Source: Ecdyonurus torrentis
Taxonomy: Eukaryota; Arthropoda; Insecta; Ephemeroptera; Heptageniidae
Assembly: GCA_949318235.1 (NCBI GenBank)
Contig: OX439134.1
Coordinates: forward strand, 29,086,459-29,150,458
Direction of reading: 5' to 3'
DNA: 64,000 nucleotides
Shown: piece by piece, positions 1 through 12,034 of the stretch
Layout of the letters: every line of letters begins with the position of its first letter
Numbering within the stretch: position 1 is the stretch's first letter
Notes under the pieces: model-generated
The model's input: the letters and a program-made list of their open reading frames with translations, nothing else
The model's database searches: none
Told to the model about the DNA's origin: nothing
Translations under genes and position numbers: made by a program

Positions 1-865
1 AACTCTTCAATAAATATGCACCCTCTTGTAAAAATATAAATAAACATGAAAAATACGTGAGATGAAAACAGAATAAATAAAAAACTAAAATAAATAAAGA
101 TGGTTTATTTTTACACTAGTGCACTTGAAAATATGTTTGAGACCAACAAAAATATTCAAATTTATTCACGGGAATATATAATTTTTTTTTTTTTTTTTTT
201 TTTTGGAAACATGATTTAAAATTCATGTGGTTACACACAAGCACGCTTTTGTATCTTGTTGTTAGAACTTTTTTTATATACTGTATGTACATGCTCTATT
301 TTTAATGATTTTAACGTAATGAAAAAAATGTTTTCTCTTTCTTAACGATGTAAAATTTTAACTAATGAACTCTAAATTTTAGGATTTCTATTCCCAATAT
401 ATGTAAAAACAATAAAATAAACATAGATGGTATAAAATATTTTTATTGATAAGTTTCCTGAAGAAGTTAAAAAAAGCCATTTAAAATATTTACACTAATA
501 TTTTACATTATGGTAATAATCATGTTTTAATTGGTAAAAAAAAAATGCACCCAAATAACATAAAATTAACAAGTATTATTAACGTAAAAAAAAAAAAAAA
601 AAAAAAAAAACAAGAAAGCTTATCTCTTAAGTTTAAGTTACTCAAATATTAGTTTTATAATTTTTGTTTTCTTTGTCTTCAACAATAAGCACTTACTCAG
701 CAGTTATTATAATATTAATTTCTAATTAATTTGCTAATTAAGAAAGGGCACGAAAGTTATAAATTTCCACATCTTCATCATTTTTTCACATCAAATTTAA
801 AATCATTGTGTCACCTACTCATGATAAAAATTTCATACCGTTTCTTACTTTAAACTTGCAGTGTG

Positions 866-896
<31 letters not shown>

Positions 897-1083
897 ACGT
901 ATTGGGGAAGTTGGAAAGAAATAATTATGTCTCATGCTAAATATATGGGCTATAAAATGTAGGGTATAAAATTTCAAACGCTTTGTAATTAAAAATTTTC
1001 ATTGTAAATTATAACACTTACATTTTTAAGCTATCAAGATACCGTCAAAAATCATTCTTCAAAAACCAGGTCCATTGTTCAAC

Positions 1084-1114
<31 letters not shown>

Positions 1115-1555
1115 AGCTGATTGCAAAGAGTGACGTCTCCATTTAAGACAGTACTTTTGTATTAATCTTTAGAGAAAAATCATATAAATAACAAGAGAAA
1201 TCTCAAACTGCAGTAATGTAATCAATATGCATTAAAATAAGAGCTGTAAAGTACAGAATACTACTGAACAATAACTTTTATCACTCTACTCATTATCGTG
1301 ACGAGAATGAAAACAATATAAAATATATAAAATAACTAAATTAAAATTATAAAACTAACTTTGTTGCATTTTAATGAGTAATATACTGGAAATGTATTTT
1401 AATTAAAATATGTAAATTTATACTTTAATTATGTAAATTATTTTCTATAAATGACTTTTCCTTTATTGTCAGCATTAAAATGCAAAAAATGCAACGACTT
1501 GTTAAAGAATAAATAATAAACAACATTTTCTGATTAAAAACTAAAGGAAAATAAG
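1..1555. other. AT-rich sequence without recognised feature
   Basis: I see no gene, RNA or transposon ends here. The stretch holds homopolymer tracts: poly(T) at about 182-204 and 1084-1110, and poly(A) at about 585-610 and 867-895. Stop codons are dense in all frames. Confidence 0.6.
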
Positions 1556-1830
<275 letters not shown>

Positions 1831-2640
1831 GACAAATAAAAAAATAAAAAAATAAATCAGAAGTTTTGGTGAATCGGAAGCACTTATTTTTTTCTTTATT
1901 TTATTTTAAAACTGTGAAAATCAATAGAAAGTATAAAGGAAAAGAAAATTTGTAATTCAGTATCAAATCATAATCTAAAGATGAAAATTTAGATTAAATA
2001 GTTCTCTAAAAAAATATAACATTTAAAACATAATATAAAAAACATTTTTAATAAAATCTTTTAAATATTTTTTCCTTCTTATTAAACGCAACAAAAAATA
2101 GCACGTAAGAAAGTCATTACTAAATAGTATACATTATTTCCTGTAATCAATCTTTGGTTTTCAAACAGTAAAAAAAATATATACACTAAGGTGATAATTA
2201 TTATAATCATATTGTAGCGTGAATGAAGTGAGAAAAACTGCAATAAATAACTTTTGCAATATAATTATTATGCATTTAAGTTGCAGCACATTAAAAATGT
2301 AATTTTATGTATAATATATCGTGTGGTGAAAGAAATGCAATACTAAGAAAAAAAAAGTTTTAAACTCGCATGATATATTTCGACACTATTCTGCAACTTT
2401 AACCGCTAGAATTTTTTTCCCCGTTGCTCATTTGTTTGTAGAATTTTCAGACAAATTTATTGTTACAACAAAACTTGGGATGGTTAATGTTCAAGGGATT
2501 ATTGACAGGTTGAGATTCAGACAACTAGGGATAAATGTAATGCTGTCAAGTATGGAATCGATTTAGATACCACTTTTAATACTTTTCATCAGAACTGGTT
2601 TACCTAGCTAAAATACAATATAAACAAACAAATGTAATTT
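1831..2640. other. AT-rich sequence without recognised feature
   Basis: Low-complexity AT-rich DNA with no open frame of note and no inverted-repeat ends that I can see. Confidence 0.55.
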
Positions 2641-2815
2641 GTTTTTGTAAACTACACACAAATATTTTAAAAGCATCAGCTGAGATATTTGTTCTTTGTT
2701 AAAAACAACTGATCATGACGTCACTACCTGTACGCTTATGAATATTTGATATATTTTTTATATTTTTCTTCGTTTACTTATAAATAATGAACAAAAAAGT
2801 TCCAGAGCCAATTAT
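2641..2815 (-). mobile_element. Family D MITE, partial copy
   Basis: It matches the part of family D that runs from GTAAACTACACAC through the TGACGTCA box (2716-2723) to the AAAAAAGTTCCA block. The outer TTCTGTAAA terminus is degraded and the other half is missing. A poly(T) tract at about 2870-2897 follows. Confidence 0.7.
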
Positions 2816-2866
2816 AGTTACCTACATACGCTATAAACAAGTTATTTACCTTAAAATAACTAATAA

Positions 2867-2900
<34 letters not shown>

Positions 2901-3112
2901 GTGATTTATCATCGATGTGACAAATTCAATTACTTTTCACATCATCGTCCTATTTCTATTGTTAGATTCTCTACTCAATAATATAAGAAATTGTAAGAAA
3001 GTCATATGGTCAGCTGCCTATACGTCGAACACTATTGAACTTTGAACAAATCAAGTAAAAAAAAACATTTGTCACGTTTCATGTAATAACTTTCACAGCA
3101 CTGAAAAATATG

Positions 3113-3420
3113 AGCTTGTTCTGTAAAGTAAAGTGAATCTCAACAACAGTGATTGGCTGACCAACAAAATAAGACACATTCATTGATTAATCTTGTTTTT
3201 TGAGCCAACAAAATTGAGTCGCATGAAGAGCATGGAACTTTTTTTTTGTGAAAAGTTTCTTTCATTCTTATCAAGTTCAAAGTTCTAAACGAAGAAATAA
3301 CAATGATCGACCATATGTATAAACGTAGTAAACAGGTAACGACGTCATATCCAGCTGTTTATAACAAAGGAACATTTTCGAAGCCGGCTCAATTTTTGTG
3401 TATAGTTTACAGAACGAGCT
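3113..3420 (+). mobile_element. Family D MITE, full copy (D-1)
   Basis: A 308-bp element with terminal inverted repeats AGCTTGTTCTGTAAAGTA and, at the right end, TAGTTTACAGAACGAGCT. Inside it has GATTGGCTG (a CCAAT box on the other strand) and an imperfect CRE, CGACGTCA, where other copies have TGACGTCA. It has no coding capacity. Other copies lie at 40617, 44187, 46330, 49012 and 56934. The superfamily is uncertain because no target duplication is clear. Confidence 0.85.
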
Positions 3421-3892
3421 CGAATTTTATTATTTTTGGACGTTTAAAATTAACAATAAAATAGTCAGTTTTTCTTAGCTGTTCGAAGTCTGGCTTTCTG
3501 ACCATATAAAAAGAAAGGTTTTGTATACTTTGAATCTTCCTTAAGCTTAGTTACGTTTTCAATATAGACTTAAGATCGCAAAGTAAACACAACAGACAAT
3601 TTCATACAAAATCTAATACAAATTGAAATACAGACATTAACTACAACCAATGAATATACTATTTTTATAGGTCACACAATTACATCTAACCAATCAAAAT
3701 AAATATTTAAAAAAAATGTTGTTGTTTTTTTAATCTATATTATTTCTATAATCTTTGTTAATTTTTTAGATAACATATCACATTACCTTTAACATGCAAT
3801 GATACTATGCGCAAGTTAGAAAAAAAGTACTATTTATTATTGTTTTGTTTTTTAACCTCATTTTTATATGAAGTTGAAAATAACATACAGTG

Positions 3893-3895
<3 letters not shown>

Positions 3896-3971
<76 letters not shown>
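3896..3971. repeat. (GA)n microsatellite
   Basis: A perfect dinucleotide array of about 38 units. It yields a spurious Leu-Ser repeat frame on the minus strand. Confidence 0.97.
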
Positions 3972-3973
<2 letters not shown>

Positions 3974-4454
3974 TTTTGGTGTTGAGCCACGCCTATTTAT
4001 CCCATGCTATATAATGTAAACTAAAATTAAATAACATATTTACATGCTACTTTAATTTCTTCAATTAAATATAATATAAAATGTAATGAAATATATAAAT
4101 TGTTATTTTTAAATTACTCATATTAAAAGACTGGAGTATAGTTGAAAGTATAAAATTTGACAATGATGATTTCATGATAAAATAGTCATAATAACGCCGA
4201 ATAAAAACTATTTTATAGCCATATTACATGCAGTTGAATATCGGAAAGAAGTTGTAATGAATTATTTGAAAACAAGATGATTATTGATTACGTATAGAAA
4301 CTTTGATGATTTTTGTTTATACTAAAAATTGCAAGATATAGATTTAGGTACCTTTACTTGATTTATAATAAGGTAGTTTTAAGGGAAGGGATCGTTAACC
4401 TAACATCGTCAATTTTCCTACCCACCCCCAAACAATTACACTAATAGAAACCTA

Positions 4455-4520
4455 AATATTCTGCCTGAGCGTTTCCCAGGTTTCCACAGTCTGCTATGGT
4501 GAATACCGGGATTTTTTCTA
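4455..4520 (+). mobile_element. Possible decayed SINE body fragment
   Basis: The string CTGCCTGAGCGTTTCCCAGG followed by a TGGTGAAT-like block resembles the body of the SINE at 7241-7640 (CTGCCTAGACGTTTCCATGG ... TGGCAAATGCTGG). The match is short and gapped, so this is tentative. Confidence 0.3.
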
Positions 4521-4570
4521 GGTCATGACTCATGATCAAACCGTTTGGAATGAACCAGCACAAACTAAGA

Positions 4571-4774
4571 CACTAGTACTAAATACGTAATAATTATATG
4601 CTAACTCATTTTCAGCACATTTTATTCAAAATCGATATACTGCATTATAACTATTTTATATAGCATAAATCTTATGATGTACAGCGTAACTGTTTATGCT
4701 GTTCTAACCTAGCATTATTTATGCTATAATGACAAAAATAAACAAAAAATTGCTTAATTTGTTCTTTCCGTGTG
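4571..4774 (+). mobile_element. Family H MITE (H-1)
   Basis: It carries the family H landmarks in order: TACGTAATAATTAT, CTCATTTTCAGCAC, several AGCATAAAT/ATTTATGCT blocks, and the end TTCTTTCCGTGTG. The left terminus is decayed compared with the intact copy at 50226-50424. Confidence 0.75.
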
Positions 4775-5474
4775 TGCGGTTTAATAAATTTAGTCAAAGC
4801 AAAAAATAAAATAAAATAAAAAGTAAAAATTATGTTGTGTTAGTTTTTTTAAAACATGCACAATTTTAAGGTATGGGAATGATCAATTTTGAATACACAA
4901 TGTGTGCGATTCATCAATGCACATAGGTCACTTTAAGACTTTAGGAATCCTAAGACCCTGGGATTTTAAAGTATAGTTATAAGAATTCTAATACCTTTTG
5001 TTAATATGTTTAGATGAATCGCGACTAATTTCATTACTCTCTCATCCTCATTTAAAGTTATCCTATCTCACATTTTTGTTGGCCCAATATGATATCAAAA
5101 TGTGTCGTCAATACATGATCAAAGTCTAGAGATATTGAACTTGTGACCTTACAAAGTTTTATCATCATAGTTGAGTAAACATACGTGAAAGATAATTTTG
5201 ATCCCCGATAGCAAAATAGGAAAGTTATATTGAAATAACATTGAACTTGAAAAATTTTGCTGCTGGTGATCAGAAAAAGTTTTCAGTTTTTTTTTGCACA
5301 ACTCCGATAGTATGCAATGAATAATTGAAGATCATAGGGGAAAAAATTGTAGAAGAAGCTTTATTGGCTCTATTTTGTACTTTGAACTGCTAATAAAGGA
5401 AAGTACGAATGCAAAATTGCCTTGTTCTACATTATATACTAACTCTTGAAACGCCCAGCCCAACAAATGAACAA
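4775..5474. other. AT-rich sequence without recognised feature
   Basis: Mostly unique sequence, a little less AT-rich around 5180-5440. I see no second copy in the window and no coding frame. Confidence 0.5.
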
Positions 5475-5812
5475 CGTTATTGACTAATAAAGGAACAACT
5501 ATGACCTTTTATGTAAACCTAAAAATCGGAAAAGGAAGTGCCAGAAAAGGAAACCACGTGATGTTAAAAGTGGGAGGTGGCTCAGGCCTAGCTTGCTGCT
5601 GGCGCGAAGATTTCTCCTACTTTTACCTTCATGTGGTTTCCTCTTCCGGCACTTCCTTTTCCGACATTTTTAGTTAACAGAAACATTCACTTTAAGTGAT
5701 TTCGGTCACATCTGCTTCCATGTCTACTTACTACACATGCGCAGTACGTCGAAATGGAAGTGGATGTGTGCAAAATTGCTTATAGTAGGCTTTAAAATAG
5801 CTGTTTCTTTAT
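5475..5812 (+). mobile_element. Family K MITE with nested element (K-1)
   Basis: The left end GTTATTGACTAATAAAGGAACAAC and the block TACTTACTACACATGCGCAGTAC match the short intact copy at 31357-31517. The right terminal repeat is decayed. The copy is longer than its sister because a separate foldback (L, 5512-5681) sits inside it. Confidence 0.75.
5512..5681. mobile_element. Family L foldback element nested in K-1
   Basis: A near-perfect hairpin. The left arm CTAAAAATCGGAAAAGGAAG pairs with the right arm ending CTTCCTTTTCCGACATTTTTAG, and pairing continues through GTGCC and GAAACCACGTGA / TCATGTGGTTTC. The centre is relatively GC-rich. It interrupts the K sequence, so it is younger than K-1. 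No second copy was seen. Confidence 0.8.
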
Positions 5813-6031
5813 AATTTATATGTTATAGAGATTGAATAAAAATGTTGCAAAACAAAATTTTTGAATACTAATGAACATTATTTTATATAACACTGCGTAT
5901 GCGTAACGCTACTTATGGCTATTTATCACGTGATCTGATTGGTTACCCTAATTTTCGTGCTTTTGATTGGTGGCATTCATCACGTGACGCCACCTGCGAA
6001 CGTACGCAATTATTCCAGACCCTTTATTACG

Positions 6032-6261
6032 TACACGGAAAACATAAATTTAATAAATTATTTAGATACATATCAATAACTCTTTAGTACTAAACAATAA
6101 CTCTCTTGCAAAAAGTCCAAAGAGTAACTTGTTAGTACAAACGTAATTTCTTTAGCGGTAAATAGTTAACTCTTTAGATTCTAAAAAGTTTAGTTTGTAT
6201 CTAAAGAATTTATTATGAAAAAAGTCTAAATACTAACTCTTTAGATAATGTTTTCCGTGTA
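6032..6261. mobile_element. Family V inverted-repeat element
   Basis: A 230-bp segment with perfect 14-bp terminal inverted repeats, TACACGGAAAACAT at the left and ATGTTTTCCGTGTA at the right. Inside, TAACTCTTTAG recurs at about 6078, 6170 and 6235. The ends resemble those of family H (ACACGGA...), so both may have used related transposases. That is inference. Confidence 0.75.
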
Positions 6262-6910
6262 GAAAGTTTAAATTTTGTAGCAGCTTAAAAAAAACATTAA
6301 CATAAAAATGCAGAGAAAAAAAGGTAGAGGAAACAGTTGAAGAAAGCCTATAATAAACTTGCTTTAATATATTTTGAACATCTTTGTCATTATCATTAAA
6401 AGTGAATAAAAATATGGTCTGAACATTATTACATTGCTTAAAAATATATAAATACTATAAATAGCAATAAAATGTAGCTAACTTCAAAATCATATTTTAA
6501 ATAGTATGATGTTTTAGTTTATTATAATAATAATACAATAACTTAATTATACTCATGTATACTGTATGTTAATAAAAATACAAAATAATAATTCAATTTT
6601 ATAACATTTTTTTATTGTAACTGAAATATGATAGCACCAATAAAAAAAATGCAAATAAAGTTACTTGAAACTAAAAAGTCATATTTTTTTATATTTTCTT
6701 TTTATATCATTCCATTTCATTATATGGCAATAAATTATACAGTAAAAATGTACAGTAATATAATATAACAATTGCATTCAACTATGCATTTTTTTATAAT
6801 GTACGAGTACATAATATGTATATTTTTTAATTATATGGTATGTGTGTGTACAAATACTGAAATAAAAATCTTTATTTTATGTAGAAAAATTATTAAAACC
6901 ATTTTATTAT
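6262..6910. other. AT-rich sequence without recognised feature
   Basis: Low-complexity AT-rich DNA. I see nothing that supports a gene or element. Confidence 0.55.
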
Positions 6911-7227
6911 CTTTGAAGCCATTGATAACATGTACTTTTTAATGATTAAACAAAAAATGTGAGTTCCAAAATTGGTGACAATTTTTGCCGCAATGTAAAT
7001 GTGGCCCCCACAAGAGAGCATGCTAATACTGTAAAGTATGCTATTTGCTTGACTGTTCCCATTTCTGACGTCAGAAATAGACAACAATTCTAATGAAAAT
7101 GTTGTGTAAGTTGAAAATTTCTGATCACTGCTACAGAAGTTTTGAGACAAATTAATGTTACTTATGAAACTCCCATCAAGTGCTTTGTGATGTATATGCT
7201 AATTTTTCTTTTGGTCTATTTCTTTAA
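6911..7227 (-). mobile_element. Family A MITE, divergent copy (A-1)
   Basis: It matches family A throughout: AATGTAAATGTGG, CACAAGAGAGC, TTTCTGACGTCAGAAA (TGACGTCA at 7066-7073), TGATCACTGCTAC and the end GGTCTATTTCTTTAA. Its left terminus TTTGAAGCCATTGATAACATG is the most diverged of the 15 copies. It belongs to the subfamily ending ...AACATG. Confidence 0.8.
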
Positions 7228-7240
7228 AACATCTTAAATA

Positions 7241-7640
7241 CCGAGCTGGTATGGCCGAGTGGTGAAGGCAGCTGACTCGTAACTCTGTACTCCTCACCGA
7301 GTATAGGTTCGAGCCACTGCTGGGTGCGTACGTGAAGTGTGAGAGCACAACACGTTGCACGATGCATGTTTACATGCATTCCATGACAACGCACAGCATT
7401 CTGATTGATGTGATTGCACCGACCAGCCTGCCTAGACGTTTCCATGGTTTCTCTAGGCTCTCATGGCAAATGCTGGGCTGTGTACTTAGGCCGTGGCCGG
7501 CCCGTGTGTGCTTTTCCATTAATTGGAAAGTCCTTACCTGCCGATAAGACAATGTCTTGACTGGGATTGATGTAGCACAATAACACAATATGGCAAGCAA
7601 AAAAAAAAAAAAATAATAATAATAATAATAATAAAAAAGA
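7241..7640 (+). mobile_element. tRNA-derived SINE, full length (G-1)
   Basis: The head looks like a type II (Ser/Leu-like) tRNA. It has an A box TGGCCGAGTGG at 7252-7262 and a B box GGTTCGAGCCA at 7306-7316, spaced as in an internal RNA polymerase III promoter. About 240 bp of body follows, then a poly(A)/(AAT)n tail at about 7600-7640. That organisation (tRNA head, unrelated body, simple tail) defines a SINE. An inverted copy lies at 25901-26250 and a split copy at 23223-23705. It codes for no protein, and the frames crossing it are incidental. Mobilisation would depend on a partner LINE. Whether the LINE near 42 kb, which also ends in (ATT)n, is that partner is not known. Confidence 0.85.
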
Positions 7641-8471
7641 AGTTTTCATATTACCTTTTAATAAGGTTATAATAATGAAGATTTTAGTGTTATGGTGTGT
7701 ACATTATGACATGAACTGTATAATAAAATGATGTTATAATGATATACATGACTTTTATTTAGCTTACTGACTTTTAGTAAGATTTATTTGTACATTTTCT
7801 TTGCATTTTAATGACATCGTTATTATGAGAGTTGACATACATAATAACTTTATTTAATTTGATGCAGTATATTCTACTTATGCAAATATGATGCTAAGAT
7901 TGTGGTTTTTTTTTACAGTTGTGTAGCATTTTAATACATAAAAAGTCAGTATCACTCTCGCGCAAAAAAAAAAAAAAAAAAAAAAAAAAAACATTAAAGT
8001 CTCTATACCACGTGTTCTGACAAAATTATTTCTGTATTATTAAAAAAAAAAACTCATAAAAATAACATGCATTTAAATGGCAATCATGACCTCTTAAAAA
8101 TGAACAAAATTATATAAATTTTTTATGGGGATAGAATACTTGGGAATTTCTAGTGTACTTTAAACATCATGATTTAGATCACGTGATCATGGACTCGAGT
8201 GATGCGAAATGAAATGTCAAAAAAAATATAATAATAAGAACAATAATAAATGTGTTTTTTTTTGGGGGGGGGGGTCAAAATCTGGTATAAGCTTCTCAAT
8301 TTAACCCAACTGTGTTATAGTACAGTCAGTTAAATTTATATTGATAATGTTGGACATGTATAATATACTGCAACGTTACAAATTATTTACAATAAGACTA
8401 TATTGTATTCAGTACTTGTGAACTTGCTCTGTTGCTCAATAAATTAACAATTTGAATTTAAAAATATTGTT
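7641..8471. other. AT-rich sequence without recognised feature
   Basis: It contains a poly(A) tract at about 7965-7991 and a G run near 8266-8275. No element ends or coding frame were recognised. Confidence 0.55.
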
Positions 8472-8897
8472 TTAAAGGGATAGTACACCGCTTTTTTTAT
8501 TTTTGATAGCTAAAAGATATGTCCTATTCATGAACCCTTCCGCCAGGTTCATCTCGCTGCGGTAATTAGGGCGCGAGTTAATTGGAGGGAGACAGTCTGG
8601 GGCCGTGCCAGTCGGGCAGCCATTTTTAAAAACCCTGCCCCCTTCTTGCTGATGGTGATATATTTTTTTCAGAGATGTACTTACCTTTGTATAGAGGTGA
8701 GAGAACAAAGAGGGCTGTATAAATTTGCGAGGGATTAACTTTTACTACCTGCATGACCCAATCATATTCTGCATGATTGAATAATGATATCTCTAAATAT
8801 GTATCAAAGTGACCCCAGGTCATCACAGTTGATATTGTTATTAAAAATTATGCAATTTACTTTTTTGATCGAGGTTGTAGCATGTTTCTAACCCTTA
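8472..8897. mobile_element. TTAA-flanked element AA
   Basis: A 426-bp segment that is visibly more GC-rich than its surroundings. The left end is TTAAAGGGATAGTACACC. The right end, read inward on the other strand, is TTTAAGGGTTAGAAACATG. The short TTAA(A)GGG-TAG terminal repeat fits the other TTAA families here. Only one copy was seen, so the element call is inference. Confidence 0.55.
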
Positions 8898-9142
8898 AAT
8901 CATGTTATCAAAAAAGCGGGATTAAAAAATCAGTAAATTTTAATTAAAATTATTTTATTTATTTACTCATAATTTAATTATAAATTTTAATCTTTTTAAC
9001 TTAAATTTTATATTGATATACATGTGAAATTAATGTATTATTTCAGTGATATTCTGATGAGATAATATTACTAAATTTGAAATGTGTGCTAATTGTTTGT
9101 TATTGTTGATATAAAGCTATAAAAACCAATTTATGCAATATA

Positions 9143-9188
9143 TGCAATTTAATATTGCAATATATTGCAATATATTGCAATATATTGT
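9143..9188. repeat. Short tandem repeat GCAATATATT
   Basis: Three to four head-to-tail copies of a 10-bp unit. Confidence 0.8.
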
Positions 9189-9201
9189 ATATATTTATAA
9201 T

Positions 9202-9549
9202 TTAAGGGTTGTCTTTAGTTGGCTTGTATCTTAAAATCTAAAACAAAAAATCCTAATTTTTTTATGTCACCTCAAATTTAATGGTAACAGCTACCCATGA
9301 TAAAATTTTAAGTACCCGTGACCATCAGATAAGAGAGAAAATAATTTTTGAAATTTACTAAAATTAACATGGCCTCTTATGGGACTAAAACTTCAAAAAA
9401 TCATAATTCAAAATCTAGCATGGTGACCCCCCCAAATTTTTACATTTTTGAAGTTGCCTTAACCTAATGTATCACCATGCAAAATTTCAGATTTTTCCTT
9501 CTTTGCGACTTTTTAGTCAAATCCTGTAGTAGCTGATTTCCCGCCTTAA
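9202..9549 (+). mobile_element. Repeat family M, copy 1
   Basis: This matches the inverted copy at 16127-16541. Shared blocks include GGCTTGTATC, TAACAGCTACC, CCGTGACCATCAGATAAG, CTCTTATGGGACTAAAACTT, TAGCATGGTGACC and AGCTGATTTCCCGC. Both copies have TTAA at or near their ends (9202-9205 and 9546-9549 here), so it may be a TTAA-type MITE. The terminal repeat TTAAGG is short. Confidence 0.7.
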
Positions 9550-9836
9550 AAACAATGATTTGATGGTATATGTACTAAACTTGATTTAGATCACTCAGAG
9601 TTAATTAGTACAACATATTTCTTCACTTACTGATGTAAGTACTTAATATAATTGCAAGGCACTTCATTGAGTGTTGTAAAACCAGTTAACCTCATTTCTA
9701 GTTTCTCGTGTATCCTACAACTTATGCAACCGTTGTGGTATTTCTGACAAACATGTTGACTACTTTACAGGGGCTCTCGGATTCTATATTTAAAAGATAT
9801 TTGTTTGTTTGTTTATTCATTTATTTATTCATTTGT
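9550..9836. other. Unique AT-rich sequence
   Basis: No recognised feature. The last 50 bases (GTTTGTTTGTTTATTC...) lead into the tetranucleotide array that follows. Confidence 0.5.
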
Positions 9837-10223
9837 CATTCATTCATTCATTCATTCATTCATTCATTCATTCATTCATTCATTCATTCATTCATTCATT
9901 CATTCATTCATTCATTCATTCATTCATTCATTCATTCATTCATTCATTCATTCATTCATTCATTCATTCATTCATTCATTCATTCATTCATTCATTCATT
10001 CATTCATTCATTCATTCATTCATTCATTCATTCATTCATTCATTCATTCATTCATTCATTCATTCATTCATTCATTCATTCATTCATTCATTCATTCATT
10101 CATTCATTCATTCATTCATTCATTCATTCATTCATTCATTCATTCATTCATTCATTCATTCATTCATTCATTCATTCATTCATTCATTCATTCATTCATT
10201 CATTCATTCATTCATTCATTCAT
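9837..10223. repeat. (ATTC)n microsatellite
   Basis: About 97 perfect ATTC units, the longest tetranucleotide array in the window. Three plus-strand frames reading Ser-Phe-Ile-His repeats across it are artefacts. Confidence 0.98.
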
Positions 10224-10256
10224 CTATTTGTTTATTTGTAAAGCAACTTATCTATT

Positions 10257-10377
10257 TTAAGGACTGTCCCAATGAAGGTAAATTCACATAACTTTCCCGT
10301 GTACAACATTCAATGTCATTTGGAATTTTACGTGAAAGTTTTTGTGAATTTACGCGCCATTGTGAACAGGCCTTTAA
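10257..10377 (+). mobile_element. Family T short TTAA element (T-1)
   Basis: A 121-bp element. The left end TTAAGGACTGTCCCAATGA and the right end (read inward) TTAAAGGCCTGTTCACAATG form imperfect inverted repeats that continue into GTAAATTCAC. TTAA flanks both sides. The same interior (CAATGTCATTTGGA ... GTGAATTTACG ... GTGAACAG) occurs at 30003-30117. Confidence 0.7.
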
Positions 10378-11069
10378 ATAAAACTTTAATATTTCTCCTC
10401 ACATTCAAATATATTTGTTCCTAACGTTTTTTAAAGTATTTTTTGTTTATATTTCAATGTACAGAATGATATATAAATTTGTCTATACTACAGTACAAGA
10501 ACAAATCAATGAAGCATTATAAAATAAAGTATATGCAAATGAACTGGAGTAAATATTTAATAATACTTGATTTATAAACTGCAGTATAAACATTAAAATG
10601 CAAAATATTGATGACATTAAATATTAAACATCGTTAATAAATAATCATATATTTTTGAATGCTGCATTGGAAATAAATATTTAAAAAGACAGTTCTTTAA
10701 AATATCGTTATTATGCAAAACAGGCGTTAAAATTAAGTAACATTATAGAAACTTATTTGTATTTTTTAAACATTGCTTTCACTTCAAGTACATGGGATAT
10801 TTTTATTTATAACAGTTCGCATTGCGTTTAAAAGATTGCCAACATTTTTTTTCTTCTCTCTTTTTTACTTTTATTTTATATATATTTTTAAATAAATGTT
10901 TTTTATTACAAACTAGTTTACAAAGTCTTCTTGAAAGTTTATGATGTAAAATTGTTATCATGACACTCGTAAGAACTTTGATATATATTTCTAAGTACTT
11001 TTTTACGTAACAATTTTATTTTTCATAATTTTTACAAAAGTAATGTAAATTATGTTGTTATTGTTATAC
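10378..11069. other. AT-rich sequence without recognised feature
   Basis: No coding frame and no element ends recognised. Confidence 0.55.
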
Positions 11070-11412
11070 TTAAAGGAATACACAAGAGAAAAATATAAAC
11101 ATTTATGTCACAAAACACTAGATGGGATTTACATAAATAACATTAGTTTGTCTCGTAACCCAACAGTAGCCCCGTAACAGTGATCAGAATATCCGATTCA
11201 TGCAACGCGCACAACATTTTCATACTAATTTTTGTATGTTTCTGACGTCATAAACATGAATTTTCACGCAAATGGCATACTTTACAGTATTTTCACGCTC
11301 TCTCGTGGGGCTACATTAACATTCTGGTAAAAATTGTCATCAGTTTTGAAGATCCCATTTTGTGTTTATTCATTAAAAAGCGCATGTTGTTTTATGTGGT
11401 CTATGGCTTTAA
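11070..11412 (+). mobile_element. Family A MITE (A-2)
   Basis: Full-length copy from TTAAAGGAATACACAAGAG to TGGTCTATGGCTTTAA, with TTAA at both ends. TGACGTCA lies at 11243-11250 inside the near-palindrome TTTCTGACGTCATAAAC. Confidence 0.9.
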
Positions 11413-11909
11413 GAAAATATCAGACAATAATAATAATAAGACTTAAAGAAAGAAATTTTAATAATATTGTATAATAATAATGATAGTGATTTATGAAGAT
11501 TTTTTAAGCATCGTAAAATATGTAAATTTTCAAAATCAATTTGAAAGAGAAAAAAAGCACAAAAACAACGCATAATAGTCTGTTAAAATGAATAGTAGTT
11601 TTATACCGCACAACAAGATAACCCCAACAACGTGTGATGTAATAGAAATGAATGAGATGAGGTGGATTGATGGACCGTCCCGAGATACCTCTGACTTGGC
11701 GTGGGTCACTACCACCTTGCACTGCCAGGACTATATGGCCGGAGATATAAATAGACCTGTCAAGACTAAGCATCCCCTACAGTTTTACATGTGTACACTG
11801 ATATATTATGCACTGGTATCAAAGTGTGGAGAACAAGAGAGTGCATTCAGTGCAAGAGCGCATTAAGTGTATACAAAAGCTTCTAAAAGAACTGCATATA
11901 TTATTGTCA
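11413..11909. other. Unique sequence
   Basis: The part at 11590-11800 is less AT-rich (GATGGACCGTCCCGAGATACC, CTGCCAGGACTATATGG). Two incidental open frames on opposite strands cross it, with no recognisable domain. Confidence 0.45.
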
Positions 11910-11939
11910 TATATATATTATATTGTCATATATATATTA

Positions 11940-12008
<69 letters not shown>
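11910..12008. repeat. (AT)n microsatellite
   Basis: A long TA dinucleotide array with a few TTA interruptions at its left side. Confidence 0.95.
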
Positions 12009-12011
<3 letters not shown>

Positions 12012-12034
12012 CGCAGAAATATGTGTTTTTTCCC

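Noticed and set aside
7241..7325. A tRNA gene
   Set aside because: A and B boxes are present, but the acceptor stem does not close and the sequence continues into a conserved body and poly(A)/(AAT)n tail, as in a SINE.
7224..7649. Four overlapping open frames on both strands near 7.2-7.6 kb
   Set aside because: They lie on the SINE, which is GC-richer than its surroundings and so has fewer stops. No domain could be recognised.
8472..8826. Two minus-strand open frames of 66-78 codons
   Set aside because: They lie in the GC-richer TTAA-flanked element AA, overlap in different frames, and show no recognisable domain.
9708..10291. Three overlapping plus-strand open frames of 150-177 codons
   Set aside because: They are translations of the (ATTC)n array in three frames (Ser-Phe-Ile-His repeats). 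A tetranucleotide without stops stays open in every frame.
11504..11866. Overlapping plus and minus frames of about 90 codons near 11.6-11.8 kb
   Set aside because: The patch is less AT-rich, but the frames on the two strands are mutual shadows and neither shows a domain or codon pattern I can defend.
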